Of a stretch of 64,000 bases of DNA, positions 43,620 to 55,345 are shown piece after piece; the first letter of the stretch is position 1; every line of letters begins with the position of its first letter. Origin of the DNA: Pezicula radicicola (lineage: Eukaryota; Ascomycota; Leotiomycetes; Helotiales; Dermateaceae); contig PDUO01000005.1 in the NCBI GenBank assembly GCA_003008705.1, positions 1,243,997 to 1,307,996 of the forward strand, read 5' to 3'. The position numbers and the translations under genes are program-made. A model generated the notes under the pieces. That model made no database searches. It was not told the DNA's origin and saw only the letters and a program-made list of their open reading frames with translations.

Positions 43620-45744
43620 AATGAATTCTTCTCGAGGAGTTCATTGAATTTAACTAGATGAGGTTAAGACAGGTCAGGGAACAGAAATACCCCTGATTGA
43701 AGCTTGTTAAGATGTAATACAACTTAAGCAATTCTTCTCAACTCTGATAGATATCCTTACAAAACTTCAACTTGTTACATCTTCTTGATTCACATACTAG
43801 ATAAACTTACTAGTTTCTGTTGGATTGGGGATTCTGGAAATTATCTTCGCCTAACTTAAGAGCTTACTCAAGAGAGAAAAAAAGGACAATTTTGTGTCTC
43901 AGATGCAAATTTTCGCCCTTAAGGTGATGCTAGTAGCCTCCCAAGACCTACTACTCTCTAACTCTTCTTTCACTCGAGTTTCGTTGTATCCTTTATCTTC
44001 GACTTACGACAAATTACAAGTATTAAACAGGAGCATTTGTAGAGGAATTACCAGAAAGTTGTAAATGATGTATAGAACTGGAAGTTTGTTGTAATCTGTA
44101 TTCTGTGCAAACCTAGAACTAGCTTGTAACTTAGACTTGCTAAGCAAATACCTATAACAAAACTACGAAGCAGGACTATTGCAGAACAAGCCCTATAGTT
44201 CTACAATTCAAATAAGTTCTATATTATTAGGGTTTACAAGTATATAGGTTACTGATTGTGTTAATTGTAAAGTATTAGAATGGTGTTTATTTATTTCACA
44301 ATACTTACCTACAGTAAAGCCCGAGTATCCCAGAAAACCAGCCAAAGTAAACAACCACCCCACCGCCTCCCCCTTAAGATTCACCACGCCTCCCCACACC
44401 TCACCACCGCCGAAGGCCTCCTACCATACTTAAAGCGCCAAATACGTTCCCATCCTCCCAAAAACTAAGCAAACTCTCTCCCCCTGTCGCAACAACAACA
44501 TCCACCTCCTCGCTTAATCCCATCATTAACAACCAAGAACCCATAGCTAATAATGCTATCTATCTCGCTAGATGAATTTAGGAACTCGTCACAGCATGTC
44601 TCCCTTCTCTCTTCTTCATTGAGGAGAGTAGATGGTAAGGTATGTGAAAGATTTGTTGCTAATAAAGTCTGGTTTAGTAATCTTTCTTTGGGATATCCTT
44701 TATGGGTGGATCTTTGCGGGGTGAAAGACAGCTAATAGGCCCGCTACGTGGGAGTAAGTTTATCCTTGTTTCGTTATCCTAGCACTTGCACAGAGGATGG
44801 GGAGAGAGAGTTTTTTTTTGTTTTGGCTCTTTTCCAGTTTTGACTCTTCGGGGTGTTTTCTTTTTGGAACGTGGGGACGTTTTTATCTTTGATTTGGGAC
44901 GGATTCTGTTAGGAGGTGTTTAGCGAGGTTGATTTTACGCCACATCAATTACATGTTGGTATTTCACTATGCATGTTCAAGAGAAAGCTGTGTGTGGTTG
45001 CTATAAGCTGAGAGTGTTTTTTTTTTCTTTTCTCTCCTTTTGTGGGCAACGGCTTCGCCTTTGATTTTGGAATATATTGGAAGATGTTAAGCGAGTTTTA
45101 TCTTACTCACCTACGTGTTTGCTTACTACAGCTATTTCCTTACGAACAAGGCAAACCTGTACGGAGAAATTACTGCCAGGAACTAGAAACAGGTCCCTTT
45201 TCGATATAAGGCATTACTGTAAGTTTAAGTTAATCAAATTCAAAGCTGCAAGGAAAACAAGAAGTAGGGCCTAGAACTGCAGAATGCTCTCTTTCTGTTG
45301 CCACTCTGCTTCCAATCTCTGCTCTTTACTGTTGCCTAGGTGGCGGCAATAATTTTGAAATTATTTACTTGATTTCAAAATTGAAACTTAGTAAATGGCT
45401 CAAGAGATTAAAATACATACTTTTTCATTCTTCACTCGAAAAGGGGGAGGTGCTCGCTTATTTATGCACAACATTACAAGCGATCATCAATGTAAAGAGA
45501 GTAGTAACAGGGGGTACAATTTCGTTATTCGTATTTTCGAGTACAGGAGGTATCTAATAAACATGATATGAACATGAGCAGAGTATGAGTATCCTCCAAG
45601 TCCGGGAACTCCGCCAGCCGAACCGGACCATATGGAATGCCCTAGCAAAACGCCTCAACCCCCAGAACACCTTGCGCTGAAAAACACACTTGTGCTATCA
45701 ATACAAGTCCCGATCATAGTACAGCTGTTGATATTCTCACTTTC
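43620..45744. other. AT-rich gene-free spacer
   Basis: No family-like ORF on either strand. It has several poly-T runs (near 44809 and 45019) and A/T-rich stretches. Function not apparent. Confidence 0.45.
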
Positions 45745-47327
45745 TCAGAACTCTCCTCCGCTATTGCCAGAGCTTCCCATAGCTGCTGCACCCCACATAC
45801 CCACTAGTCCCCACATACCAACTCTCCAGCCTCTCCACAGTCCCTCGAGACCTTGTCCTTTCTTCTCAGGCTTCTTTGCTCTCTGTACTGCACGGGCGGT
45901 ACCTGTTCCTACTACAGGCTCTTGCCTAGATGATCCGCCTTCTTCTTGAACGATGGACCATATTGTTCCAACAATGCCTCGGTAAGGCCCAACATTTACA
46001 ATAGTTTTAACATCATGGCCCTTTGTGGCATATTCAGGTGAGAGAATCACGGATGCTTGTGCCCGGCGAAGGACTGTTTCTAAAGGGAGTTTGACAAAAA
46101 GCTCCGCTGTGGATGAGAGAAAAGTTGCAACGGAATAAGTAGATGGTGTAAGGACAGGGTCTATGCCTAGTCGAGAACGAAGTAGTAAAGGTGTTGAGTG
46201 TGTTATAGCTGGAGAAACCAGACTGTAGAATATGGTGGGTATCATTAAAGTGGGAGAACAAAGGTATGAAGGTAACGATTTGAACTGTTGCCAGACGGAT
46301 CTTTTTGATGTTGATGTGGGCGTTAGGATGAGTCTTGAAAAGAAGTCAGTAGTTGCTCATTGAAAATTAATGCAGCAAAATTGGATTACCTTGTCCGGAT
46401 AAGGTCTAGAGGGGCAAGTATCACAGCAGCCATAGCGGCACCGGCGACAGCTACTCCCAACGATGCCCAAGGATATTGGGAATCCACCACATCGATTGAA
46501 GCACCCAATCCTGTGATTACACCAAGATCAGGTACATTGAATAGTGCTGATAATAGCCCCCGTGTGAAGCCCTCAGTTCCCTTTAACAGAACACAGTAGA
46601 TGAATGTGGCATTTGATGCCTTCCAAACGCCCCAGGCCCCTTCTTTGCTCCATTCTTGTGATATAACTTCCATAATAGAGTCTGCTCGTTTCAAACTTAA
46701 TTGGTGGGCAGCGGACTTCGGTTCTGGGGGTGCTGCAGATACAAAGCTATCTCTGTCTGAATCGACATCTTGCCTCCGCCGTGACCGAGAGGGTGAATAG
46801 GAGTGTGCGGATGGTGCAGAGGAGGTGAAATACGCATCTTCATGATCAGAGTCATCTGAGGGGTACTGTATGAAGCTAGTTAGCCTTGGATTTGCAAAAC
46901 TCCATTTTTGCAGTCTTACATCGGTATAGAGAGAGTCTCTGTAATTCGAAGGTTGCCTCCGTAAGTTTTCCACCGCGACTGCAGGTACTGTGCCATCTAC
47001 TGGGTCTTGACTCTTGATCTGTAGGATCGTTTTTCCTACTTCAAATGGCTGGGCAAGCAGGACGCTGATGTACTTGTAAAGTGCCTGGTCGAGAAATTTC
47101 CTGGTCTGCTCCAAAGTCCCAGGCGAAGTGTCGTTCAAGTAGTCACTATAGTCCATATCAGAGAATATGTCGCGTGCAGAAGACGCGTACGAGGCTGCGC
47201 TGCCATTCTTGAGACCAACTCCATGGGTTCCTGAGCTGGTTGCATTGACAACTTCTGGGGGGACGCCGATGGACGGAGGGATATAGTAGGGCCTCAGTGG
47301 ATTCGGGGCTTCTCGTGAGGTCGACAT
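45745..47327 (-). CDS. UGO1: UGO1, mitochondrial outer-membrane fusion protein
   Basis: Carrier-related protein needed for mitochondrial fusion, bridging the outer-membrane GTPase Fzo1 and inner-membrane Mgm1. Exons 47327-46390 and 46333-45745 join in phase to 508 aa. Visible blocks: NPLRPYYIPPSIG at the N-terminus, YISVLLAQPFEVGKTILQI (a carrier-like PF-x-V/G-K-T element), an acidic Ser-rich insert, ILAPLDLIRTR-LILTPTS across the intron (carrier-type P-x-D-x-I-R-T-R), and LPLETVLRRAQ near the C-terminus. I start at 47327 (MSTSREAPNPLRP), because the in-frame ATG 22 codons upstream adds sequence unlike the family. It is head to head with the ferredoxin gene at 47769. Confidence 0.87.
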
Positions 47328-47768
47328 TCTGTTATTTTGGAGCAAAAGGAGGATTTCCCAGGGGATGTCGAGGTTGTCGTTGGCATGGGCCAAGATTTCT
47401 TAAGTCAATAATAATATCGATACTGCATGATGGAGAGAAACAAGGATATCCATGGGTAATCTCCGGCTAAACAATTTGGAATGGTAAGCTTCAAAAGCTT
47501 GTGCTGGAATTTCTTGTGAACGTCCTGTACAGGCCGCATCTGTACAATTAAATACTGTATCACCGTCCACCATTTTTCTTTTGCTGTCTGTTTAAATTGT
47601 TGCTGCAGGTTCTCGACTATTCCTCCTGTGACACCTCATCTCAGCCATTATCCCAGCTTCCAACAAGCGGTCAGACTTAATTACGTTGTCGCATTCGACA
47701 GAATTGGATTCATAAGTCCTCAACCTTCCCTTCGACTTGATTTCAAGAGGGCACCGCAAAGTATCACC
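47328..47768. promoter_or_regulatory. Bidirectional promoter, UGO1 and ferredoxin
   Basis: 441 bp between two divergent ATGs, both of mitochondrial genes. A shared promoter is likely from spacing alone. No specific factor site was identified. Confidence 0.45.
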
Positions 47769-48511
47769 ATGTCTACAATACGAACGGCAAGCTGGGGGCT
47801 CTTGGGCTTGAAGAGGGCGACGAGGCAATGTTTAAGCAGCACAATGGCAACATCTTCGCGGCCTGCGTCCACAATAAGCACACAAGCACCATCATACAAA
47901 TCCACACGATGCAGTAGAACCTCTCAGAGATTTTCCCCAAATCCAGCGCAAATACTCCGGCGATCCGCGCAAGCTCAGAGAACATTTTCAGCAACATCTA
48001 TAGCAGCTCATGGCCATATCACACCCCCCAAACCAGGAGAAGAGTACGTTCATGACAGGATGCGCTATGCACCGTATTGTGCTGATTAGGTCTAGATTAC
48101 ATGTCACTTTTGTCGACAAAGATGGAGAAGAGCACACACTCGAGGTAGCGGCAGGAGATAACTTACTCGACCTCGCACAAGAGAATGATTTGGACATGGA
48201 AGGCAAGCGAGGCTCCGACGTTCCGAAAAGATTGACTGGCTAACGTAAATCCAGGTGCCTGTGGAGGGTCTTGTGCATGCTCGACTTGCCATGTCATTGT
48301 TGAAAGTGAGGATCTATATGATAAGATGCCGGAACCAGATGACGACGAGAACGACATGCTGGATCTTGCCTTCGGTTTGACGGAAACATCGAGACTAGGC
48401 TGTCAGGTAGTTATGTCTAAGGAACTGGATGGTCTACGGATAAGACTGCCATCAATGACCCGCAACTTGCAGGCTAGCGATTTCAGCAAGAAAAATGAGA
48501 GGTCGGATTGA
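47769..48511 (+). CDS. YAH1: Mitochondrial [2Fe-2S] ferredoxin (adrenodoxin type)
   Basis: Electron carrier of mitochondrial Fe-S assembly and heme A/ubiquinone synthesis. Exons 47769-48043, 48096-48202 and 48255-48511 join to 212 aa. The first about 90 residues are Ser/Thr/Arg-rich with few acids, a long mitochondrial presequence. The mature part reads [45 protein letters not shown], and later TSRLGCQVV, so the four cluster cysteines are in place (C-x5-C-x2-C plus a distal C). Intron 2 begins with GC (GCAAGC), and no GT donor restores the frame. Intron 1 has two possible acceptors, at 48089 and 48095; they differ by two residues (adding SR), and I chose the second. Confidence 0.9.
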
Positions 48512-48737
48512 TAATAAACAAGATGAAGAGAGAAAGTCAACTTGATCATACCAAAAGAATAACGACGATCTGGGAATAGGATAAATTGGATTGGCACATC
48601 CAAATGTTGGGGTATAAGGCCCATGTATCATATCATAATCACATCAGCGCGGAATGGCCGCAAAAATGCCACATAGAACGCCAAATAAAGGGCAATACCA
48701 CTCTCAACGCCGTCCCAATGCAAGTGACATGTTCTGC

Positions 48738-49589
48738 TCAAGCTTCTTCGATACCACCACTCTTCAAACCGCCACCACTGCCAGCGATCAGATCCAAGAA
48801 TCCCTTCTTGCTCATCTCGTTGATCTTCTCCTCACGTCTGCCTTGTCCAACAAGACCCTTCGTCCTGGCATCCTTCGAAGCTTCCTCAGCCTTACTTTGT
48901 GCAGCTCTAACTGCATTGAAAAGTTTCACAACACCCCTCTGTGCTGTCTTCCTCAGTCTCCTCTCAGTCTCCATGGTCTCAGCAGTCGTGGCCGTAACCT
49001 CTCCATCCGGCTTGTTCGCAGCATCGAATGCCGTGCTTGCACCTAAAACATCCTTGACTCTTCCCTTATCTAAAGCAGCCCTCCTCTCCTCTCTGAGCTT
49101 GTGCTTTGCCTTTTTCTCCAACGCCAAGTCCGTGATCTCTTTAGAGGCCTGAATGGCTGTAACACTTCTTGAGAGCACTGGGTCGCCGCGCTTGCTTGTT
49201 GAGAGTTTGGAGGACAGAATCTTGGACATCGATGTCGCGAATGCCTCGGGATCATTGCGTTTGCGTTTGCGGATTAAGTTGGGGTTTGAGTTTGTGTCTG
49301 AGTCTCCGTCGTCTGAGTCTGAATTGGAGGCATCAGTGACTTCGGAGTCTGACGCGGCATCCAGTTCAGGTTCATCATCTTCGGATACAGCAGCTTCGAT
49401 AAGATTGGTTACATGGGCATCTTCCTCGTCCGAGTCTTGCAGATTAACTGCTTGGAAATCTTGGGATCCTTCTTCATCTGAGCTAGATTGATTATCGTAG
49501 TTGGTTTGCTTCTTGAATTTTTTTACTGGTCTAGATTTGCCTCGCATACCCTCCTCAACTTTGCGCTTCTTCGAAATTGCTCCGGCCAT
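48738..49589 (-). CDS. RRP15: RRP15-like ribosome biogenesis protein
   Basis: A single exon of 283 aa. The N-terminal half is a basic start (MAGAISKKRKVEE) followed by long acidic/Ser tracts (QSSSDEEGSQD, DSDSDDGDSDTNS). The conserved Rrp15 domain follows: FATSMSKILSSKLSTSKRGDP, VLSRS, RRLRKTAQRGVVKLFNAVRAAQ and MSKKGFLDLIAG. In yeast Rrp15 is a pre-60S factor needed for 27S rRNA processing. Its ATG is 269 bp from that of SRP54, in the opposite direction, and its 3' end faces the ferredoxin gene. Confidence 0.88.
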   Translation of the reverse strand: MAGAISKKRKVEEGMRGKSRPVKKFKKQTNYDNQSSSDEEGSQDFQAVNLQDSDEEDAHVTNLIEAAVSEDDEPELDAASDSEVTDASNSDSDDGDSDTNSNPNLIRKRKRNDPEAFATSMSKILSSKLSTSKRGDPVLSRSVTAIQASKEITDLALEKKAKHKLREERRAALDKGRVKDVLGASTAFDAANKPDGEVTATTAETMETERRLRKTAQRGVVKLFNAVRAAQSKAEEASKDARTKGLVGQGRREEKINEMSKKGFLDLIAGSGGGLKSGGIEEA

Positions 49590-49858
49590 GGTGGTGTTGA
49601 ATGAGGATATTCGTGTGAAATGGCTTTTTTCCTTGAGCTGATTGAGAAATTATTTTGTTATCGGGCGGTCTTGAATTTCTACACCCGGAGAAACGGCGCC
49701 CGAGTGTGGTCCGCGCTCACCCCGCGATTCTCATCCCACCGCCTGTGGCAACGACTTGAACTCTGTACATTTATTTCAATGCATGGGTTTGTCTCTTACT
49801 TGACTAGCGACAACCATCTTTAACACCACCGCCGACACTCATTTCAAGGCCAGGCAAC
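49590..49858. promoter_or_regulatory. Bidirectional promoter, RRP15 and SRP54
   Basis: 269 bp separate two divergent ATGs of translation-related genes, so promoter elements are probably shared. GC-richer in the middle (AACGGCGCCCGAG). No defined element named. Confidence 0.45.
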
Positions 49859-51530
49859 ATGGTTCTTCAAGATCTTGGGCGCCGCATTAATGGCGCGCTC
49901 TCTGATCTGACCAGATCGAGCAACCTTGATGAGAAGGCAAGAAATACAGGTTCTATGTGTGGCGCTATAAGCTAACAGTAACAGGCATTCGAGGGCATGA
50001 TCAAAGAGATCTGTGCCGCTCTCCTCGAAGCCGATGTCAACGTGCGACTTGTTGGAAACCTGCGGAAATCAATCAAGGCATCTGTGAACTTCAAAGAACT
50101 TGCGCCAGGTGTTAACAAGAAGAGACTAATTCAGAAAGCGGTCTTTGATGAGCTGGTGAAATTGGTAGATCCTCATTCCGAACCTTTCAAACCGAAGAAG
50201 GGAAAGCCAAATGTTATCATGTTCGTTGGATTGCAGGGTGCCGGTAAAACGACGACTTGCACGAAATTAGCACGACATTACCAATCCAGAGGTTTCAAGG
50301 CTTGCCTTGTTTGCGCCGATACCTTCCGAGCTGGTGCTTTTGATCAATTGAAGCAGAATGCTACTAAGGCTAAAATTCCATACTATGGTTCACTCACACA
50401 GACAGATCCTGCGGTTGTGGCCAAGGAAGGCGTTGACAAGTTCAAGAAGGAGAGATTCGAAATTATTATCGTGGATACGAGTGGACGTCATCGACAAGAG
50501 GAAGCTTTGTTCCAAGAAATGATTGATATTCAAACCGCTGTAAAGCCGGATCAGACAATTATGGTCCTCGATGCTAGTATCGGTCAACAAGCTGAGGCGC
50601 AAAGCAAAGCTTTCAAAGAGACAGCTGATTTTGGAGCTATTATTATTACCAAGACGGATGGACACGCGAGTGGAGGAGGTGCGATTTCCGCCGTTGCAGC
50701 TACTCACACCCCAATCGTGTTTATTGGAACCGGAGAACACATGTTAGACCTGGAAAGATTCGCACCACAGCAATTCGTTCAAAAATTGCTTGGTATGGGC
50801 GACATGCAAGGCCTCGTTGAGCATGTACAGTCATTGAAGCTAGATCAGAAGGATACCATGAAGCACATTGCGGAAGGTATATTTACCGTTCGAGATCTTC
50901 GAGACCAGTTGTCCAACATCATGAAGATGGGCCCCTTATCGAAGATGGCTGGCATGATCCCAGGTATGAGTGGGATGATGCAAGGTATGGATGACGAAGA
51001 AGGTTCTCTCAAAATGAAGCGGATGATCTACATTTGCGACTCAATGACTACAAAGGAACTTGATAGCGATGGCAAGATGTTCGTCGAACAACCCACCAGA
51101 ATGACCAGGATAGCCCACGGTAGCGGAACTAGTGTCCGCGAGGTAGAGGATCTTCTCACGCAACACAAGATGATGGCAGGCATGGCAAAGAAAATGGGTG
51201 GCAATATGAAAAATAGTACGCATTTCCTGGCACCATCAAAATTCATTACTAACAAAGCTTTTAGTGCAACGAGCCCAAGGTGCCATGGGAGGCGGTAACA
51301 AAGCCCAACAGATGGCGGCCATGCAGAAGCGCCTTGCTAGTATGGGCGGTGCCGGTGGTGCGGGAGGTGCGGGAGGTATGCCTGACATGGGGTCTCTGAT
51401 GAAGATGCTTGGTGGTGGAGGTGGAGCTGGAGGTATGGACATGAACGCTATGATGAAGCAAATGGGAGGCATGATGCCTGGTATGGGCGGCATGGGAGGA
51501 GCCCCTGGTGCTGGAAGAGGTCGAAGATAA
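49859..51530 (+). CDS. SRP54: SRP54, signal recognition particle GTPase
   Basis: Binds signal peptides on ribosomes and targets them to the ER through its GTPase. Exons 49859-49936, 49985-51215 and 51265-51530 give 524 aa, the family length. N domain: [20 protein letters not shown], then [16 protein letters not shown] domain: [15 protein letters not shown] (P loop, about residues 108-122), [34 protein letters not shown]. The M domain is Met-rich ([21 protein letters not shown]) and ends in a Gly/Met repeat tail. Intron 1 must start with GC (GCAAGA) so that NLDEK joins AFEGMIKEI as in orthologs; its acceptor and branch (GCTAAC) are normal. It shares a short promoter with RRP15. Confidence 0.96.
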
Positions 51531-51916
51531 TTTTGGTCACGGCCAGTTATTTCGAGGTTTATGCCAGCAAAGAAATCGTCTTAGGTATGAGCTTGTGCTT
51601 CCCCGCTAAGCACTAGTTTTTATCTTTTCCGTCTGCCTCAAGATATTTGAATATATATAGGCAAGCAACTACTTTGTTCCAGAAACAGCGGAAGATGTGA
51701 TTCATCTTGCACATTTCACTCAATCTTCTAGTTATGAGCGTGGCGCTCGGTGTCATGGGAATGCATTGTGCTGACAACATCGAGGATATATAGTAGCTCT
51801 AATAGTCAAAAATATCGCAGTCACACTTCTGTGTCAATAGCAAAGTTATATCCTTAAGATTATTAAGTATGAAACGTTTCATTTCAAGGTAGTGATCCCA
51901 AAGAGAGACAATGATC
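51531..51916. other. Intergenic between convergent genes
   Basis: 3' flanks of SRP54 (plus) and the Nudix gene (minus). Nothing else recognised. Confidence 0.4.
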
Positions 51917-52435
51917 TCAACCCAAAGCAATAGAGACAATCCGCCGCATATCATCAGTCATGTTCAGATCCGTCAACATGTGCCTCGTCGCCCACAAGCC
52001 CATAGAATGCTCCACTAGATTGACACGAAAGTCTGCCCCATCTACAAGCACAGCAAAGCTGAGTTGAACAGCATGCTTTCTGATCGTCTCCTCCTGTCCA
52101 TCATCCTTACGAATCGTCTTCTCAGTGCTGTAGGTGAACTCTGGCAACTGCGCCAAGACGCTGCTGATTTCCAAGCCAGTCTCTTCCTTCACTTCTCTTA
52201 CAAGCGCATCATAGATCGTAGCATCCGTACTGTCGACTTTGCCGCCTGGTATTTCGAACACGTTAGGGTAGTATGTCTCGCTCGCGCTTCGTTTGAGGAG
52301 AAGGATTCGAGGCGCTGAAGAGGTAGTGGGTTGTTGTATGATTGCTGCTCCTATGACTACCTTATCGAATTTCTGGTTCTTGATGTTTGAGATGTGAGTG
52401 CAGTATCGCTCTCGTGACATGGTGAGGACGTCCAT
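51917..52435 (-). CDS. Nudix hydrolase
   Basis: A small single-exon enzyme of 172 aa that should hydrolyse a nucleoside-diphosphate-linked substrate. The Nudix box is FEIPGGKVDS ... ALVREVKEETGLEI; the REVKEETGL half is canonical and provides the Mg-binding glutamates, while the first half has Asp in place of the usual Glu and one extra residue. N-terminal DKVVIGAAIIQ is the usual first strand. Two methionines (MDVLTMS) offer alternative starts six residues apart. No targeting signal is seen, so it is probably cytosolic. Substrate unknown. Confidence 0.85.
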   Translation of the reverse strand: MDVLTMSRERYCTHISNIKNQKFDKVVIGAAIIQQPTTSSAPRILLLKRSASETYYPNVFEIPGGKVDSTDATIYDALVREVKEETGLEISSVLAQLPEFTYSTEKTIRKDDGQEETIRKHAVQLSFAVLVDGADFRVNLVEHSMGLWATRHMLTDLNMTDDMRRIVSIALG

Positions 52436-53049
52436 CTTGGTAGAGTCTATTTAGTATGTAGAATTTTTTGGTATTGTATATTTTATTTTAGAGGGGAGGA
52501 AGTCACGGTTATTATCATAGTACTAGCTCTCTTTTGAACTTGCCCCAATCCAAAATGCAACTTAACGCTAGTTCTAGCTCGTAGCCGGACATAAAAAACT
52601 TAAGACTATAACTGACTAGTTTTGTAATTAGAATTTAAGTGAGTTAGCTAAGCCAACTAAGTTATTCAAGTCAACATTGAAGTGAGTTACCCAAGTCGTG
52701 GCTGCGCAGCTCCCTAGCTCGCCAAGGGAGAACTACAATGGGAACTTAGCTTCTAGGCTAGTGCCTACTAAATTCAACAAGATCTGCTCAATTTATGCCA
52801 ATGAGAACTTTGGATCGTGTCGGCTTTCGGAGGATAAGTGGTTGTGATAAGGAGTTCAAGAAAGATAGCAAAAATGGGGCTTGGATAGGACCAGGACTGG
52901 TCGATATGCAGATATATCGTAAAGCAACTGAAGGTATCTCAACCACGAGTGAGATTAAATTTTCACTTGAAGCTTCTTTATAATTCTTTAAGTTGATGGA
53001 AATTAATTGCATATCTCTTAACTTCATTTCCTCCTAAGCTAAGTCGAAG
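52436..53049. other. AT-rich intergene
   Basis: No gene. Contains a short motif (52680-52697) that exactly matches, in inverted orientation, one inside an intron at 19188-19205. Confidence 0.45.
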
Positions 53050-53546
53050 ATGACGGTCGCAATTCCAAACCTCCAGATCTTAACACCCGGCGAGGGCTTC
53101 GGAATCGTCATCGGACTGGGTGTAGCATTCACATTGATTATGATTGTACTAAGTTTGGTACAGAATCGATATGGAGCACACAATACATTCAAGTCAACAG
53201 AAGAAATTCAATGCTGCTTCCCGTTCCGTAAAACCTGGGATGATCGCCGCCGGTATTGTATCTAGTTGGACACACGCCTCGACTCTACTCACTTCTTGCA
53301 CGCTCGCTTACTTACTCTTACGTCTTTTTAGCCAAGTTTTTCGCAGGATTTGTGGTCATAGTGTTTATCTGGATATGGATTTCCTGTATTATTTGCGTAT
53401 TCATGCCATTGTGGGAAAGTCGAATGGATATGTGGTATATTGCAGGAGCAATGTACAGAGATCTAATGCGGACCAAGATCCATCATACGAACACTTCAAT
53501 ACGACATAAAAAAACTAGAACTAAGTACCAAAAGCTCCAAAGTTAA
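53050..53546 (+). pseudogene. DUR3-like urea permease relic, middle missing
   Basis: The N-terminus is clearly urea/H+ symporter-like (GEGFGIVIGLGVAFTLIMIVL, LVQNRYG, STEE). A one-base frameshift near 53203 leads to the next family block in another frame (NAASRSVKPGMIAAGIVSSWTH). About 30 residues later the sequence changes frame again to what looks like the extreme C-terminal helix of the same family (FVVIVFIWIWISCIICVFMP, then GAMYRDLM). A full DUR3 protein is about 650-700 aa; here about 150 remain, so most helices are gone. Not functional. Confidence 0.75.
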
Positions 53547-53759
53547 ACCCTCAAAAGTAGAATTAATGCAAAATTCTCAAGGTTGTTTGCTCAAGAGGTG
53601 AAGTCAATGGTTTCGCCTAAGGAAGATTGCGAGGTAGCTCTGAAAAGGGGGGTGCTTCTTTTAAGCGAAATAAACACGTGGCAGATTGAGGTCTGAGCGT
53701 GATATCCCTTCTCCTATCTCGGTACAACTTCCTTCATTCTCAACTCACATCACCATTAT

Positions 53760-55345
53760 CTACTCATTGAAGCCCAATTGCCGATTAGCAAATTCCCTAA
53801 CTCGTCGTTGTCCAGGCGTGAGGCCCTTAGCCTTAGCATCAAAGCTGGCTAGGCCCAACATTCTTCTTCCCTCCAAGGACAAGATATCGGCCTCCCGGCC
53901 TCGGTCATCGTGTTCCGCCTCAATACCATCTCCTTTGTGAGGTGGCATATCTGGTGGCGGAACGCCGGCCAGGAATGCTTTTCGCTGCTCCACGAGATTA
54001 CCAATGTTGTACTTGCAGAGAGGCACGACTGGGATATAGGCGACGGAAGAGTCTGATTGACCTCTATGTATTTCTTCGACAGTGTGGACCATCTGAACAT
54101 GCTGTTAACAAAGATCCCACGCTCATAAGCAGAGGAAGATCATACATCGCAATGCCAAAATACATAATCTCCTGGTGAGATTTCTGGAACTGAGACCAGC
54201 GACTCCTGTAGCTGGAGATCTGGGTGCCATGCATTCGAAACAACTTGGCCCATTCCAGGATCTGCACCGTAGAAATACGTCGAATTCATATCAAGTTTAC
54301 CAGCATCATCAAAGAAAGGTCGCAGAAGTATGTACGCTGATGACAACTTGATATCAGGTAGAAGTTGCAACGTCCCCTTTCCAGGGCCATTGTCAGCAAG
54401 GGAGAGCCAACCTACGGCGATATTTCAGTTCTATCTTTGGAGGCGGAAAAGCGGAATTTACCTTGAAGACTTCTAAAGGCCGAGCACGCTCCAGGGCCGC
54501 CATATCTATCGATAACAGCCACGCAACGATGGCTCATATCCCATGCATCATACTCTTCCCATCTGCCCTCCCAAATGGCCTGAAAGACTGCGCTATATTC
54601 CTCGTCTTCCCATCGTTCAATCGAGCCATTATCAAGATGCGGAGGAAGTGATAAAGACGTTCCAGGCCACCTCACACGGAATCTATCAGCATATGTTGCT
54701 TGGCTATCGAGATCAACTTCCACTTCATCTGCAGTAGAATATAGCCTACTAATTGCCCTCTGGCAAGCAATCATTGATGGATGAGATCTAGCCTCAAGTT
54801 GGGGCTTTGTCCAATAAGTCCTCCAGATTTGGGGGGCTTCAGGTGGAAATCCTGGGATGTCTGGATGTTTAGCGCAATATGTTGTCATGGCTTCTTTCCA
54901 TTGAATGGCCTGAGATGGGGAAACAACATTTTTCACAACACAGCAACCCCTCTCCTTTGCCAGGGTAGCAAAAGCTTCTGAAAAGACTCCCTCCGAAGTG
55001 ATTTCTGTGAAATCGATGGTTGGTATGGACTTGGTGCCATCAGCAGAGTATACATCTCTGGACTCGGAGTCTTACTTCAGATCCAAATGTCTTGATCTCC
55101 TGGACTCGTTCTGTGATAGCCTTGAGCAGACGATCCCAGCTCGCTTGAAGTGCTCCATAATTCTCTGGTTTGACTAGTCTCTTTTTCACTTCTACAAATC
55201 TCTCATCAAGGGGTTTAGGCTTGTCTCCATTGGAGTCTGCCCAAGCGACCGAACTCAAGACCTTAGGCTTACGAATAGTCCTGTCCACGGTCGTAGTAGG
55301 ATTGAAGAGTAGCTGAGCTTGAGTAGAACTGTCTACAGCTGCCAT
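53760..55345 (-). CDS. DUF1479-family protein (putative 2OG-Fe oxygenase-like)
   Basis: Exons in transcript order are 55345-55076, 55029-54462, 54411-54146 and 54092-53760; phases agree and give 478 aa, a normal family length. Recognisable blocks: RFVEVKKRLVKPENYGALQASWDRLL, SIPTIDFTEI, RYGGPGACSAFRSLQG-WLSLADNGPG, KLSSAYILLRPFF, SPGDYVFWHCD-MVHTVEEIH, SSVAYIPVVPLC. The HCD ... H pattern resembles the metal-binding His/Asp layout of 2-oxoglutarate oxygenases, the fold usually proposed for DUF1479. No signal peptide; probably cytosolic. It is head to head with the UNC93-like transporter at 55695 (349-bp intergene), which hints at a linked function. Confidence 0.87.

Noticed and set aside
44208..44399. 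Minus-strand ORF starting with a hydrophobic, Gly-rich stretch
   Set aside because: Short, ends in AT-rich sequence, and no homologous pattern was recognised.
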